Shown here one piece after another: positions 38,708 to 47,705 of a DNA stretch of 64,000 bases; the stretch's first letter is position 1; the number at the start of each line of letters is the position of its first letter. The stretch is from Cognatundibacterium luofuense (GTDB lineage: Bacteria; Pseudomonadota; Gammaproteobacteria; Burkholderiales; Burkholderiaceae_D), in contig NZ_JAGSPN010000012.1 of assembly GCF_018139685.1 (NCBI RefSeq), positions 1 to 64,000 of the forward strand. Reading direction: 5' to 3'. The notes under the pieces are model-generated. The model was not told the origin of the DNA. It worked only from the letters and a program-made list of their open reading frames with translations, and made no database searches. A program made the position numbers and the translations under genes.

Positions 38708-39148
38708 ATGCTCAAACATGTTGCCCCGTTCGTGCTGGCGCTGGCCAGCCTGACTGCCCTGCCCGCAATCGCACAAAGCACGGCACCGGATGCGGCTGCA
38801 CAAGCCAGCGGTTTGCAAAAAATCGATGTGAAAACCGGTGAAGGCCGCGAATTGCAACCGGGCCAGACTGCGATCGTGCATTACAGTGGCTGGCTGTATG
38901 ACTCGTTTGCGCCAAGAGAGCGCGGACAACTGTTTGACAGTTCCTCCGGCCGCACACCGCTGACCTTCCGCGTCGGTGCCGGACAAGTGATCAAAGGCTG
39001 GGATCTGGGTGTAGCGGGAATGAAAATCGGTGGCAAACGCACACTGGTGATTCCGTCTGAACTCGCCTACGGTGCGCGTGGTGCGGGCAATATGATTCCG
39101 CCGCACTCGACCCTGATTTTTGATGTGGAACTGATTGATATCCGCTGA
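38708..39148 (+). CDS. FKBP-type peptidyl-prolyl isomerase, exported
   Basis: A 146-residue peptidyl-prolyl cis-trans isomerase. The signal peptide is LKHVAPFVLALASLTALP with cleavage near AIA-QS. The FKBP domain (about 35-146) contains TAIVHYSGWLYD, LTFRVGAGQVIKGWDLGVAG and SELAYGARGAGNMIPPHSTL, including the aromatic pocket residues. It probably acts in the periplasm on folding proteins. It follows the binding-protein gene by 72 bases. Confidence 0.93.
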   Translation: MLKHVAPFVLALASLTALPAIAQSTAPDAAAQASGLQKIDVKTGEGRELQPGQTAIVHYSGWLYDSFAPRERGQLFDSSSGRTPLTFRVGAGQVIKGWDLGVAGMKIGGKRTLVIPSELAYGARGAGNMIPPHSTLIFDVELIDIR

Positions 39149-39234
39149 CCGGACCACCGGACTATTCACTCAGCGCCATCGCCGGCACTGTCCGGTGAGC
39201 GCTGATTGTGCAGAAGTCCGCATCTGCTATTGAC

Positions 39235-39290
39235 GGAGAGCCGGACTTTCTGCCGACGACCGCCGGATCGCTGTGCCGGAGTCCGCATTT
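39235..39290. repeat. Dispersed 56-bp repeat, copy 1
   Basis: A 38-bp block starting GGAGAGCCGGACTTTCTGCC is identical to one at 49741 and is followed by a similar 18-bp tail ending CCGCATTT. It lies in the gap between two convergent genes. No hairpin or coding role is evident. Confidence 0.85.
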
Positions 39291-39327
39291 GGGGTCAAAA
39301 ATGGCCTGTGGCGGGGCTGCCGCCTGT

Positions 39328-39585
39328 TCAGTGCGGTTCTTTATGATGCTCGCTGGTGTACATCACATAGAAAAAACCGGATAACACCAGCGCCGTGACC
39401 AGTGTTCCGAGAATAAACACCCATTGCTGCGGTGCCGGAAAAATAAACACATACCAGCCGTAAATGCACTGCCCCATCAGCAGCATCGCCGCAATCCACC
39501 AGATGCGCGCCGAACGTCGTAAACGGGCAACGCTCAGCAACAGCAGCGCCAGCAAAGCGCAGCCAAAAAACATCAAGCCATCCAA
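39328..39585 (-). CDS. Small hypothetical membrane protein
   Basis: An 85-residue protein with three hydrophobic segments: LMFFGCALLALLLLSVARL (about 4-22), IWWIAAMLLMGQCIYGWYVF and WVFILGTLVTALVLSGFFYV, ending in a His-rich tail (SEHHKEPH). The TTG at 39585 is chosen because GGGGGAG lies six bases upstream; an ATG four codons later is the alternative. No family was recognised. Confidence 0.6.
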   Translation of the reverse strand: MDGLMFFGCALLALLLLSVARLRRSARIWWIAAMLLMGQCIYGWYVFIFPAPQQWVFILGTLVTALVLSGFFYVMYTSEHHKEPH

Positions 39586-39830
39586 TTCCGTCTCCCCCTG
39601 CCGGTGAACTTTTCTGCCCTTCAGACTACTGCTGACATCAGCATGATCTGCGCAACGTATTCACACTTAAATTTTAACAATAAGTAAATTATCATAAATT
39701 CATGACAATAAGGTAAAGCATGTGTAACAAGGGCAAACAGTTGCATCAGTACTTGCTTTTCCTAACTGCACTGTTCAGCCGCACATTCGGGCGCTAACAT
39801 ACTAGTCAACACGGACTTTTTCAGATTGCC

Positions 39831-41306
39831 ATGCCATACCTGTTAGCCCTTGATCAGGGCACATCCAGTTCACGCAGCATCCTGTTCAACCTGCAGGGTG
39901 AAATCGTTGCCTCCGCACAACGGGAATTCCGTCAGTTATTCCCGCAACCCGGCTGGGTGGAACACGATCCGATGGAAATCTGGGAAAGCCAGCTCGCCAC
40001 CTGCCATGCGGTCATGCGGCAAGCCAGTATTCGGGCATCCGACATTCTGGCGATCGGGATCACCAATCAGCGCGAAACCACCATCGTCTGGGATAAAAAA
40101 ACCGGCCAGCCGCTGGCGAATGCTATTGTCTGGCAAGACCGCCGCACCGCAGATCAATGCGAACAATTGCGTGCTGCCGGACACACCGAGATGTTGCGAC
40201 AGAAAACCGGACTGGTACCTGACCCGTATTTTTCCGCGACCAAACTCAGTTATTTACTGCAACAGATCCCGGACGCGCATGCACGTGCCGCGCGCGGAGA
40301 AATCGCTTTCGGCACCGTCGACAGCTGGCTCTGCTATCAGCTCAGCGACAGACAATTGCATGTGACTGACGTCAGCAATGCCTCGCGCACCATGCTGTTC
40401 AATATTCATACCGGTCAGTGGGACTCAGAATTACTCGATTTGTTCAACATTCCGGCAGCCGTTTTGCCGACGGTCGTACCATCCGCGTATAAGGTCGGCA
40501 CCACGCGCCTGTTCGGCGCTGAAATCCCGCTGTGCGGCATCGCCGGTGATCAGCAGGCGGCATTGTTCGGACAAGCCTGTCTGCGCCCCGGTATGGCAAA
40601 AAATACCTACGGCACAGGCTGCTTCATGCTGATGCATACCGGCCCGCGTGCCGCATTGTCCTCCAATGGTCTGATCACCACATCTGCCTGCAGCGCTGAC
40701 GGTACACCGGCATATGCGATGGAAGGCAGTGTGTTTATCGGCGGTGCGGTGGTGCAATGGCTGCGCGATGGTTTACAAGCCATACGTTCGTCACCGGATG
40801 TGGAATTACTGGCGGCCAGCGTCCCGGATTCCGGCGGCGTGGTATTTGTACCGGCCTTCACCGGACTCGGCGCACCTTACTGGGATGCCAGTGCCAAAGG
40901 CGCCATCCTTGGTCTGAGCCGTGGTACCACCGTTGCCCATATCGCGCGCGCCGCGCTGGAATCCATCGCATTCCAGACCACCGTAGTCCTGCAGGCGATG
41001 ATGCGTGATGCGGTGGCACCGCTGGCCGAACTGCGGGTTGATGGCGGTGCGGCGGCAAACCAGTTACTGCTGCAGTTTCAGGCAAATCTGCTGGGGATTC
41101 CGGTGGTCCGTCCGCAAGTCACAGAAACCACAGCGCTGGGAGCGGCATTACTGGCTGGTCTGGGCGCTGGTGTTTTCGCGTCAGAACAGGAATGCGCCAG
41201 CCTCTGGCGTCAGGATCGCCAGTTCCTGCCAACCATGAGCCGTGATCAGGCCGGGCAACTGATGCATGACTGGGAAACCGCGATCCGTCAGGTGCGCTGC
41301 CCATGA
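39831..41306 (+). CDS. glpK: Glycerol kinase
   Basis: A 491-residue FGGY kinase that phosphorylates glycerol to sn-glycerol 3-phosphate. The signatures are [16 protein letters not shown] at the N-terminus, [34 protein letters not shown], and the FGGY motif [12 protein letters not shown] in the second half. It starts an apparent run of plus-strand genes. No glpF or glpD is adjacent. The 245 bases upstream are AT-rich and gene-free and should hold its promoter. No good Shine-Dalgarno is seen before the ATG. Confidence 0.95.
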   Translation: MPYLLALDQGTSSSRSILFNLQGEIVASAQREFRQLFPQPGWVEHDPMEIWESQLATCHAVMRQASIRASDILAIGITNQRETTIVWDKKTGQPLANAIVWQDRRTADQCEQLRAAGHTEMLRQKTGLVPDPYFSATKLSYLLQQIPDAHARAARGEIAFGTVDSWLCYQLSDRQLHVTDVSNASRTMLFNIHTGQWDSELLDLFNIPAAVLPTVVPSAYKVGTTRLFGAEIPLCGIAGDQQAALFGQACLRPGMAKNTYGTGCFMLMHTGPRAALSSNGLITTSACSADGTPAYAMEGSVFIGGAVVQWLRDGLQAIRSSPDVELLAASVPDSGGVVFVPAFTGLGAPYWDASAKGAILGLSRGTTVAHIARAALESIAFQTTVVLQAMMRDAVAPLAELRVDGGAAANQLLLQFQANLLGIPVVRPQVTETTALGAALLAGLGAGVFASEQECASLWRQDRQFLPTMSRDQAGQLMHDWETAIRQVRCP

Positions 41307-41851
41307 AACTACTGATCCGTATGCTGATTCTGGCCATCCTGATGCTCGTCATCGCAGCAGGGCTGATCGCATTACAGCCGGATCATTTTCAGGTCAGACG
41401 CAGCATCCGCATACAAGCTGCGCCAGCCACCATTTTCCCGCTGATTTCACAATCCAGAGCCTGGGCAGAATGGACTTACTGGCACAAAGCGGATCCGGAA
41501 ATGCAACGCCAGTACAAAGGTCCGGCACAGGGAAAAGATGCGGAATGGGAATTTCAGAGCCGCACTCAGGGCAATGGCGGCGTCCGTTTTACCGAAGTCT
41601 ATGCGGATCAGGCCGTGTATTACGAAACCCATCTGGAAGGCTTACTGCGCCATGCAAACGGCAGTCTGGTACTGGTCCCCGAAGGCCCGCAGCAAACCAC
41701 CGTATTATGGGAAATTCATGCAAATACCGGTGATAACTGGCTGGCAAGAGCGCTGGTACCGTTTGCAGACAGGATCATCGGTTCTGAATTTGAAACCGGA
41801 CTGCAAAAACTGAAAGAAGTCTCCGAACAATCAGCGCAGCGGGCACACTAA
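41303..41851 (+). CDS. SRPBCC (START-like) family protein
   Basis: A 182-residue protein with an N-terminal membrane anchor ([22 protein letters not shown], about 3-24; about 20 shown residues at most form the helix) and then a polyketide-cyclase/SRPBCC fold. The start [20 protein letters not shown] is the usual first strand and helix, and W.EWTYW follows. It overlaps glpK by four bases (ATGA), so the two are translationally coupled. Such domains bind hydrophobic ligands, which would fit a lipid context (inference). Confidence 0.8.
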   Translation: MKLLIRMLILAILMLVIAAGLIALQPDHFQVRRSIRIQAAPATIFPLISQSRAWAEWTYWHKADPEMQRQYKGPAQGKDAEWEFQSRTQGNGGVRFTEVYADQAVYYETHLEGLLRHANGSLVLVPEGPQQTTVLWEIHANTGDNWLARALVPFADRIIGSEFETGLQKLKEVSEQSAQRAH

Positions 41852-41902
41852 GGCGTCCGCATCCGTTACACTGTGCCCTCTGTCCGAACGAAGTATTCCC
41901 CG

Positions 41903-42259
41903 ATGAAATCCAAGCTGATCCTGACGCTGGCGCTGTGCTGCACCAGCCTGACCGCCGCTGCGCAATCCAAACCTGCCCAGACGCCGGCAACCCAACCGGT
42001 ATTCGTTGTCACGCAGGAATATGTGCCTGCATCTGCGGTCAAAATCAATGTGCCGACCATGCCGGAAGCAGAGCCGGCAAAACCTGTAAAAGAAGTGACA
42101 GCCAAAGATGTCTGGAGCGGTCCCGTCGGCGTACACGGTATTCCATTGCTGCTGATTATGTCGATGCCGGTAATCGCATCGCTGTATTTCGCGTATCAGA
42201 TCTTTTTATTTTTCCGTAACCGCCGCCGCAAACTCTCGATCCGTCATCAGGAACGATAA
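41903..42259 (+). CDS. Hypothetical exported single-pass membrane protein
   Basis: A 118-residue protein. A signal peptide (KSKLILTLALCCTSLTAAA-QS) is followed by a Pro/Ala-rich linker (about 22-75) and one membrane helix (GIPLLLIMSMPVIASLYFAY, about 82-101), ending in a very basic tail NRRRKLSIRHQER. No family was recognised. It lies between the SRPBCC and btaA-like genes in the same direction. Confidence 0.65.
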   Translation: MKSKLILTLALCCTSLTAAAQSKPAQTPATQPVFVVTQEYVPASAVKINVPTMPEAEPAKPVKEVTAKDVWSGPVGVHGIPLLLIMSMPVIASLYFAYQIFLFFRNRRRKLSIRHQER

Positions 42260-42273
42260 AACCCGCCTGTCAT

Positions 42274-42296
42274 CTGCCCGGCAACACACCGGGCAG
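42274..42296 (+). terminator. Hairpin without T-run
   Basis: CTGCCCGG (42274-42281) pairs with CCGGGCAG (42289-42296). No T-run follows, so it may be a weak terminator or attenuator before the btaA-like gene. Confidence 0.4.
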
Positions 42297-42381
42297 GCTT
42301 CACACAATCTTCACAAAACGGTCACCGGATTGTCATTTTGATCTCCTATTGTGTTCTGACACAACAAACAGGAGACTTCCC

Positions 42382-43596
42382 ATGACAAGCAAAGCTCTGA
42401 TCGACAGCGCAGTCATCAATTCCACCACTGCAGGCAGCAAAGGTCTGGCAGACCGTCTGTTTGCACACTGGTTCAGTCGCCTCGTCTACGCACAAATCTG
42501 GGAAGATCCGCAATCGGATATCGATGCGCTGCAACTGGAACCCGGCTCCCGTATTCTGACGATCTCTTCCGGCGGCTGTAATGCACTGGCTTACCTGAGT
42601 ACACGTCCGTCAGTGGTGCACGCAGTCGATCTGAATGCCGCACATCTGGCGATGCTGAATATCAAACAACAAGCAATCCGCCATTTACCTGACTATGCAT
42701 CGGTACTGAGTTTTCTCGGCGACGCCGGTCAGGAAGATAATCTGAAACGGTATCAGCGCCATATCCGCGAACATCTGGACAGCAATGCCCGTGCATTCTG
42801 GGAAAAGCGCAGCCTTAACGGGAAACCACGTTATCACTATTTCACCCATCAGACATATCAGCAGGGCTTGCTCGGAGAATTTATCGGTTTGTCACACTGG
42901 CTGGCACGCAGACTCGGCGGCGATCTGAGCAAAATGATGGAAGCGCGCGATCTGCAGGATCAGGCCCGTTTGTTTGAACAGTATGTTGCGCCGGTATTCG
43001 ATACTGCCTTCTTCCGCTGGATCGCGCGTCAGCCAGTGGCTTTGTACAGCCTCGGTATTCCGCCATCGCAGTTTGAAGAGTTACGCAAAGATGCGCCGGA
43101 TGGTTTGCATTTACTGTTCCGCGAACGCATGCGTCATCTGGCCTGTGATTTCCCTCTGCAGGAAAACTGCTTTGCGCATCAGGCCTTTGCCCGACGCTAC
43201 GACACCCGCTGCCAGACCGCATTGCCACTGTATCTGCAGGAACAGCATTTCAGCGCGATTCGCAGTCATATCGACCGCGTCCACACACATCACACTACCC
43301 TGACTGCATTCCTGCAACACCAGCCGAATAACAGTCTCGATGCATATCTGTTCCTGGATGCGCAGGACTGGATGGATCAGGGCCAGCTGACCGGCTTATG
43401 GCGCGAAGTTACCCGTACCGCGGCACACGGTGCACGCGTCGTGTTCCGTACCGGCGGCAGCCAGTCACCGCTGGAAGACAAACTGCCATCCGGCATTCTG
43501 CAGCAATGGGAAACCGACCCCGAACATAACCGCCGCTTATATGCAACCGATCGCTCTGCGATTTACGGTGGTATGCACCTGTACCGCAAACGCTGA
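42382..43596 (+). CDS. BtaA-like S-adenosylmethionine:diacylglycerol aminocarboxypropyl transferase (DUF3419)
   Basis: A 404-residue DUF3419 protein. The family includes BtaA, which transfers the 3-amino-3-carboxypropyl group of SAM to diacylglycerol to make diacylglyceryl-homoserine, the precursor of betaine lipids. Visible features are the N-terminal VYAQIWEDPQSDIDAL, a SAM-binding-like region ILTISSGGCNALAYLS (about 56-71) followed by VVHAVDLNAAHLAMLNIK, and the C-terminal VFRTGG with a final YGGMHLYRK. AGGAG precedes the ATG. No BtaB methyltransferase is nearby; instead an acyltransferase-like gene follows 14 bases downstream. Confidence 0.82.
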   Translation: MTSKALIDSAVINSTTAGSKGLADRLFAHWFSRLVYAQIWEDPQSDIDALQLEPGSRILTISSGGCNALAYLSTRPSVVHAVDLNAAHLAMLNIKQQAIRHLPDYASVLSFLGDAGQEDNLKRYQRHIREHLDSNARAFWEKRSLNGKPRYHYFTHQTYQQGLLGEFIGLSHWLARRLGGDLSKMMEARDLQDQARLFEQYVAPVFDTAFFRWIARQPVALYSLGIPPSQFEELRKDAPDGLHLLFRERMRHLACDFPLQENCFAHQAFARRYDTRCQTALPLYLQEQHFSAIRSHIDRVHTHHTTLTAFLQHQPNNSLDAYLFLDAQDWMDQGQLTGLWREVTRTAAHGARVVFRTGGSQSPLEDKLPSGILQQWETDPEHNRRLYATDRSAIYGGMHLYRKR

Positions 43597-43610
43597 TCAT
43601 AGGTGCTGTC

Positions 43611-44741
43611 TTGAATACGCCTTTACCATCTTCACAGGTGGCGGAGGCTCTTTGGCTGATGACCGCGAAAGCCCGCGGCGGCAGCCACTGGGTCAGTAAT
43701 GCCGCTTGTCAGATCGAACAACTGGACTGGGCGGGGCAACATTTGCCGGTCAGTCTGCTGCAGACATCTGCCAGCACGACCGCCTATACCTGCAGTCCGT
43801 ATTCAGCCTGGATACGCTATCCGCGCGACGAGCTGCGCCAGCAGGCTGCCGCACCGTGGCAAACCCTGACTGCGGCTGCAGCGGCCGTCGCTTTATCACC
43901 GCTGGCTGCCATGATTCTGCGCTGCGGTCTGGACCGCGCTGCCATCATCGGCAATCATCTGGTATCCACCAATCTGTATCAGCCCTGGCATCAGGAACAG
44001 GTCGCCAGCCTGCCCGCCGTACTGCGGCGTCAGTATCCGGAACGGCCTTGGATGATACGTAATCTGTGTCACAGCCTGCATCACGACACCATAGAGCAAT
44101 TGGAACAGCAAGGCTGGTTAATGCTGCCGGCCCGCCGGATTTATCTGTGCGATCCTGCCGATCCGGCTGTGTGGAAGCACAATCATGTGAAACAGGATGC
44201 CAAACTGCTCAAACGACAAGATGTCAGCCTGATTCATCATGATCAGCTACAACCAGCAGATATTCCGGTCCTGCGTCATTTGTTCCGGCAAGTGTTTATC
44301 CACAAGCACTCAGCTCTGAATCCGGATTTCAGCGAAGATTTCTTCGCACTGTGTCTGGAAACACGTTTCCTGCAATTGTTTGCGCTGCGCTATGAGGGGA
44401 AATTATGCGGCGTACTGGGTTTACAACGTGAACCGCATTCAGGCTGGGCGACGACGCCGCTGATTGGCTACGACACCACTCTGCCCGCAAAACTGGGCTT
44501 ATACCGTCATCTGATGGCTTTGTTACTGGATCAGGCGAGAGAACAGCAACTACGCCTGCATTACAGCTCCGGCGCTGCAAGTTTCAAAATGGCACGCGGC
44601 GGTCAGGGCAAAACCGAATACAGCGCCATCCATCTTGCCCATTTACCCGGTTGCCGCCAGTTGACCGGTCAAATGCTGCACCGTGTATTACAACAATTTG
44701 CACCGCCTTTGCTCGAAAAAGCAGATTCTCTGCGTCACTGA
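43611..44741 (+). CDS. GNAT/FemAB-like acyltransferase, partner of the btaA-like gene
   Basis: A 376-residue protein. The N-terminal 200 residues are not recognisable. The C-terminal part (about 240-340) resembles the GNAT_6/FemAB fold, with LFRQVFIHKHSALNPDF, RYEGKLCGVLGLQ and the end motif YSSGAASFKMARGGQGKTEY, like acyltransferases that use a C-terminal G-x-x-K/R-x-x-Y loop. The start is given as TTG at 43611 (AGGTG six bases upstream); an ATG at 43659 is the alternative. Fourteen bases separate it from the btaA-like gene, so it probably modifies the same lipid (inference). Confidence 0.7.
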   Translation: MNTPLPSSQVAEALWLMTAKARGGSHWVSNAACQIEQLDWAGQHLPVSLLQTSASTTAYTCSPYSAWIRYPRDELRQQAAAPWQTLTAAAAAVALSPLAAMILRCGLDRAAIIGNHLVSTNLYQPWHQEQVASLPAVLRRQYPERPWMIRNLCHSLHHDTIEQLEQQGWLMLPARRIYLCDPADPAVWKHNHVKQDAKLLKRQDVSLIHHDQLQPADIPVLRHLFRQVFIHKHSALNPDFSEDFFALCLETRFLQLFALRYEGKLCGVLGLQREPHSGWATTPLIGYDTTLPAKLGLYRHLMALLLDQAREQQLRLHYSSGAASFKMARGGQGKTEYSAIHLAHLPGCRQLTGQMLHRVLQQFAPPLLEKADSLRH

Positions 44742-45750
44742 ATATCCGGCGGGCCTTTTTATCAGGCCAGCCCGGCACCGATTTGTCCGCCTGAAAACCG
44801 TCCGGCATCACAAAAAAGTACGCTGCTTTCCTGTGGAAAAGCACTGGCTTTATCCACGGAAAATTTGGGGAAAAGCCTGAATTTTTTCAGGCGACAATTT
44901 TTTATCCCGAAACTGCCAGCAATTCTTACATGGTTTATCAATAGCTCTGTACATACGATAAGTCACTGTAAACGTGGATGTTTACTTACTTATCCACAGC
45001 AAAGTACCTGTGTTAACTATCTCTACTACAGATATATATCTCTATTAAATTCATACAAAAGCTTCCGGAAACTTTTCTGCAAACCGGATCTTTTCAAAAA
45101 ACCGACTTCTGCGTTTTTAAAAAAAAGACTTCCGTTTTTTGTACTTCCTGAAACTGATCTGCACTTGCTCACTTGTCATCTGAACTGATGGCTGAAAATC
45201 GGGATGAACAAACTGATACCCCGTCTTTTTTCTGGAGACTTGCCGGAAAACCGGAAAAAATCCGCAAAACACAGTAAACACGACAAAAAACCGGTCAGAT
45301 GAAAAATATTTTTGTGGATAACCCTGCTCATATCCCCTGTAGCTTTTGTGATCAACTCCCGGTTTACGCAAAACGGGATTTTTTGTTCAGTTAACGTCCG
45401 CACTTTTTACAGACTTTCTGCAAAACCTTATCCTGAGAGTAAGCATTTGATTTTGTGGATGTTTACTAAGTTATCCACAAAAAGAACGCCCGTTAACCAC
45501 TACTACCAATTTTGTATACAGTTATTCATTCTTAAGCTATCCACAGGCATTTTTCAGGCACTCGCTTTTTGCAAAAAAGAGCTTTAGAATCCGTGACTTA
45601 GAAAAGCCAGTGCTGTGAAAGACAGTGCAAAAGGCAGTATTGGCAGTACTGTGTCTGCGGCTTTTGTGTGAATAAACTTGAACTTTTCAACCGGTGCGTT
45701 AAGTTTTCTCTGTTTGCATTTTTGATTCCTCGTGCTGAACGGAGAAAACC
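44742..45750. other. oriC: Candidate replication origin (oriC) region
   Basis: A gene-free, AT-rich kilobase. Perfect DnaA boxes TTATCCACA lie at 44990-44998, 45313-45321 (reverse) and 45471-45479. Near-matches lie at 44832-44840, 44850-44858, 45454-45462 and 45537-45545. A 25-bp module (GTGGATGTTTACT, 3 bases, TTATCCACA) occurs twice with identical spacing, at 44974-44998 and 45455-45479, and 23 of 25 bases match. The segment 45020-45060 (GATATATATCTCTATTAAAT) is a plausible unwinding element. It lies about 20 kb from parAB and parS, and the ATP synthase operon points away from it. No dnaA gene is adjacent in this window, so this is a candidate only. Confidence 0.7.
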
Positions 45751-46188
45751 ATGAAGAAATGGCTGTTTTGTTGTTTGCTGAGTCCGTTGTCGGTATTTGC
45801 CTGTGATTTTTCGGCCGGAAAATTTCAGAAAATCACCGAATCAGAGTTTTCTGCTGAATTGCAACTGGCAAAAAACGGCACTTTTGCGCTGACACGTGAA
45901 AGCTGGATGCCCGGTCAGCATCCTTTCCGTGAGTCACATACCTGGCGCGGCAAATGGGAATGCTCAAAAAATAAGCTGACGCTTCACTATGCCGGACAAA
46001 TTGTTGAAGGCTACTGGGCAGAAGAAAGTTTATCCGGTGCAGGGTTGGCGCAAACGGCTAAATCCTTGCACTTTTCAGCACAAAAAACACAGGATGGTTT
46101 GTTTGACGGTACCAGTTTCTGGCCAGAAGCAATTAACCGGCGTTTTGCAGCGATTCAGACAAAGCCGCAACCCGGTCAGAAAAGCTGA
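45751..46188 (+). CDS. Small exported protein, possible lipoprotein
   Basis: A 145-residue protein with a short signal peptide (KKWLFCCLLSPLSVFAC); the VFAC end is a marginal lipobox, so lipidation is possible but not certain. The mature part has repeated Thr/Gly-rich strands such as FSAELQLAKNGTFALTRESW and WRGKWECSKNKLTLHY, compatible with a small beta-barrel or lipocalin-like fold. GGAGAAAACC precedes the ATG. No family was recognised. Confidence 0.7.
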   Translation: MKKWLFCCLLSPLSVFACDFSAGKFQKITESEFSAELQLAKNGTFALTRESWMPGQHPFRESHTWRGKWECSKNKLTLHYAGQIVEGYWAEESLSGAGLAQTAKSLHFSAQKTQDGLFDGTSFWPEAINRRFAAIQTKPQPGQKS

Positions 46189-46307
46189 AACAGCAGAAAT
46201 GTCTGATGCAGATGCTGTGAGTTGTGCATCGAAAGAATACTGTGGGAAGGGCTGTACTGTGGATATGCGGGCATCTGTCCACAGTACAGTTGCAGTTTTA
46301 CCTGGAG

Positions 46308-47291
46308 TCAGCGTCCTGCCGGCGTCAGTAAGTTTTCAGGATTTCCGGCGGCATAGGCCAGAATATTGCTGAATGCAGCACGGAAATACAGCTCGTAACT
46401 GTCTTGCTCAACATAACCGAGATGCGGTGTCAGCAAGACATTTTCCCGGCGCATTAAGGGATCCTGTAAAGCCAGCGGCTCTGTCTCAAACACATCCAGC
46501 GCAGCAAAACCGGGATGTCCTGCATCCAGAGAAGCCAGTAAAGCATCGGGCGCAATCAGTTCAGCCCTGCTGGTATTGACCAGCAATGCATCGCTTTTCA
46601 TGGCTTGCAGATCGTCAGCAGTAATCAGATGACGTGTGTGCTCATTCAGACGTAAATGCAGTGTTACCACATCGGATTCTGCAAAAAAACTGTGTCGGTC
46701 CGGTGCAGTTTCCAGGCCGTCAGCCTGTGCACGCAGCTGGCCGGCGTCACTGCCCCACACCCAGGCCTGCATACCAAATGCCCGTGCATAGCCAGCAATC
46801 AGTTTGCCGATTTTGCCATAACCCCAGATACCAAGCCGGCGACCTTTCAGAACCCGACCCAGTCCGTTCAGTTCAGGTTTAACGGCAGAACTTTGCCATA
46901 AACCCTGCTGCAGCAGATTCGCGTAACCCGGAATACGGCGACTGGCCGCCATGATCAGCGCCCAGGTCAGTTCGGCGGGTGCGGTCGGATCACCGACGCC
47001 TTCCGCGATCGCGATGCCCAGTTCGCGTGCCGCCTCCACGTCAATATTGCCGGATACTTTGCCTGTTTGTGAAATCAGTTTCAGATTCGGTAGTTTGTTC
47101 AGCACTGCGCGGGTCAGGCGGGTACGTTCGCGTATCAGAACAATGGCATCAAACGGTGCAAGCCGGATCGCCAGTTGTCCGGCGCCGCTGGCGCTGTGCT
47201 GAAACACTTTTACTTCGTGTTCTTTCAGTAAATCAAAGCAGCGTAATTGTCTGACGACATCCTGATAATCATCCAGAATCGCGATTTTCAT
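46308..47291 (-). CDS. D-isomer-specific 2-hydroxyacid dehydrogenase
   Basis: A 327-residue NAD(P)-dependent dehydrogenase. The nucleotide motif GRRLGIWGYGKIGKLIAGYA is at about 155-174, catalytic Arg in LLVNTSRAELI, catalytic Glu in LDVFETEPL and His in NVLLTPHLGYVE, which are the full catalytic set. The ATG at 47291 gives MKIAILDDYQDV, the usual start, with GAGGGAAAAC upstream. The substrate is unknown; phosphoglycerate-like or glyoxylate-type acids are common for this family. Confidence 0.92.
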   Translation of the reverse strand: MKIAILDDYQDVVRQLRCFDLLKEHEVKVFQHSASGAGQLAIRLAPFDAIVLIRERTRLTRAVLNKLPNLKLISQTGKVSGNIDVEAARELGIAIAEGVGDPTAPAELTWALIMAASRRIPGYANLLQQGLWQSSAVKPELNGLGRVLKGRRLGIWGYGKIGKLIAGYARAFGMQAWVWGSDAGQLRAQADGLETAPDRHSFFAESDVVTLHLRLNEHTRHLITADDLQAMKSDALLVNTSRAELIAPDALLASLDAGHPGFAALDVFETEPLALQDPLMRRENVLLTPHLGYVEQDSYELYFRAAFSNILAYAAGNPENLLTPAGR

Positions 47292-47389
47292 TGGAGTTTT
47301 CCCTCGGTTTGATGGCACACGCACCACAGATGAAAGCATTTCACTTTCAAAAAGCATAGTCGTATGCTAACGAAATTGACATAAAAAAG

Positions 47390-47418
47390 GTTCTCAAGCG
47401 TAGCGGCGGGTGTACAAT
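47390..47418 (+). promoter_or_regulatory. Candidate promoter of pckG
   Basis: TACAAT at 47413-47418 with TTCTCA sixteen bases upstream (about 47391-47396) is a fair sigma70-type pair. It would give a leader of nearly 290 bases before pckG. Confidence 0.4.
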
Positions 47419-47705
47419 AGTCTGTTAAGTAGCTTTTGATTCTTCTGCCAGCTCCCCAGCAGGTGCTGGTCCGCCGCCCGGATTACCCATCCGTCCGGTT
47501 TATTATCCGACAGAACCGCCGCTAGGTTTCTGCATGCTGGAGCTGGAAAACCCCCGGTTTTCATTGTGCTCGCATCTGACCAACGACGATCCTGCCGTGC
47601 CGCTACACAGGTTTTTTATTAAACAGGACTTGCAAGCGTGAACCCTGACCGGTTTTCCGGCTCGTGCTTACGCTGAAAAGTCCGAATGGCATTGGAGGTA
47701 GTATC
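47419..47705 (+). promoter_or_regulatory. Long pckG leader with hairpin and short open frame
   Basis: GAAAACC (47546-47552) pairs with GGTTTTC (47556-47562). A 35-codon frame from ATG 47534 ends at 47641 and would overlap the hairpin; its upstream part is also open back to about 47428, but without a start codon. This may be an attenuator or a small peptide, or neither. Confidence 0.3.

Noticed and set aside
44742-45750. Small open frames inside the origin candidate as genes.
   Set aside because: They are short, Lys/Phe-rich translations of AT-rich DNA, without ribosome sites, and overlap the DnaA boxes.
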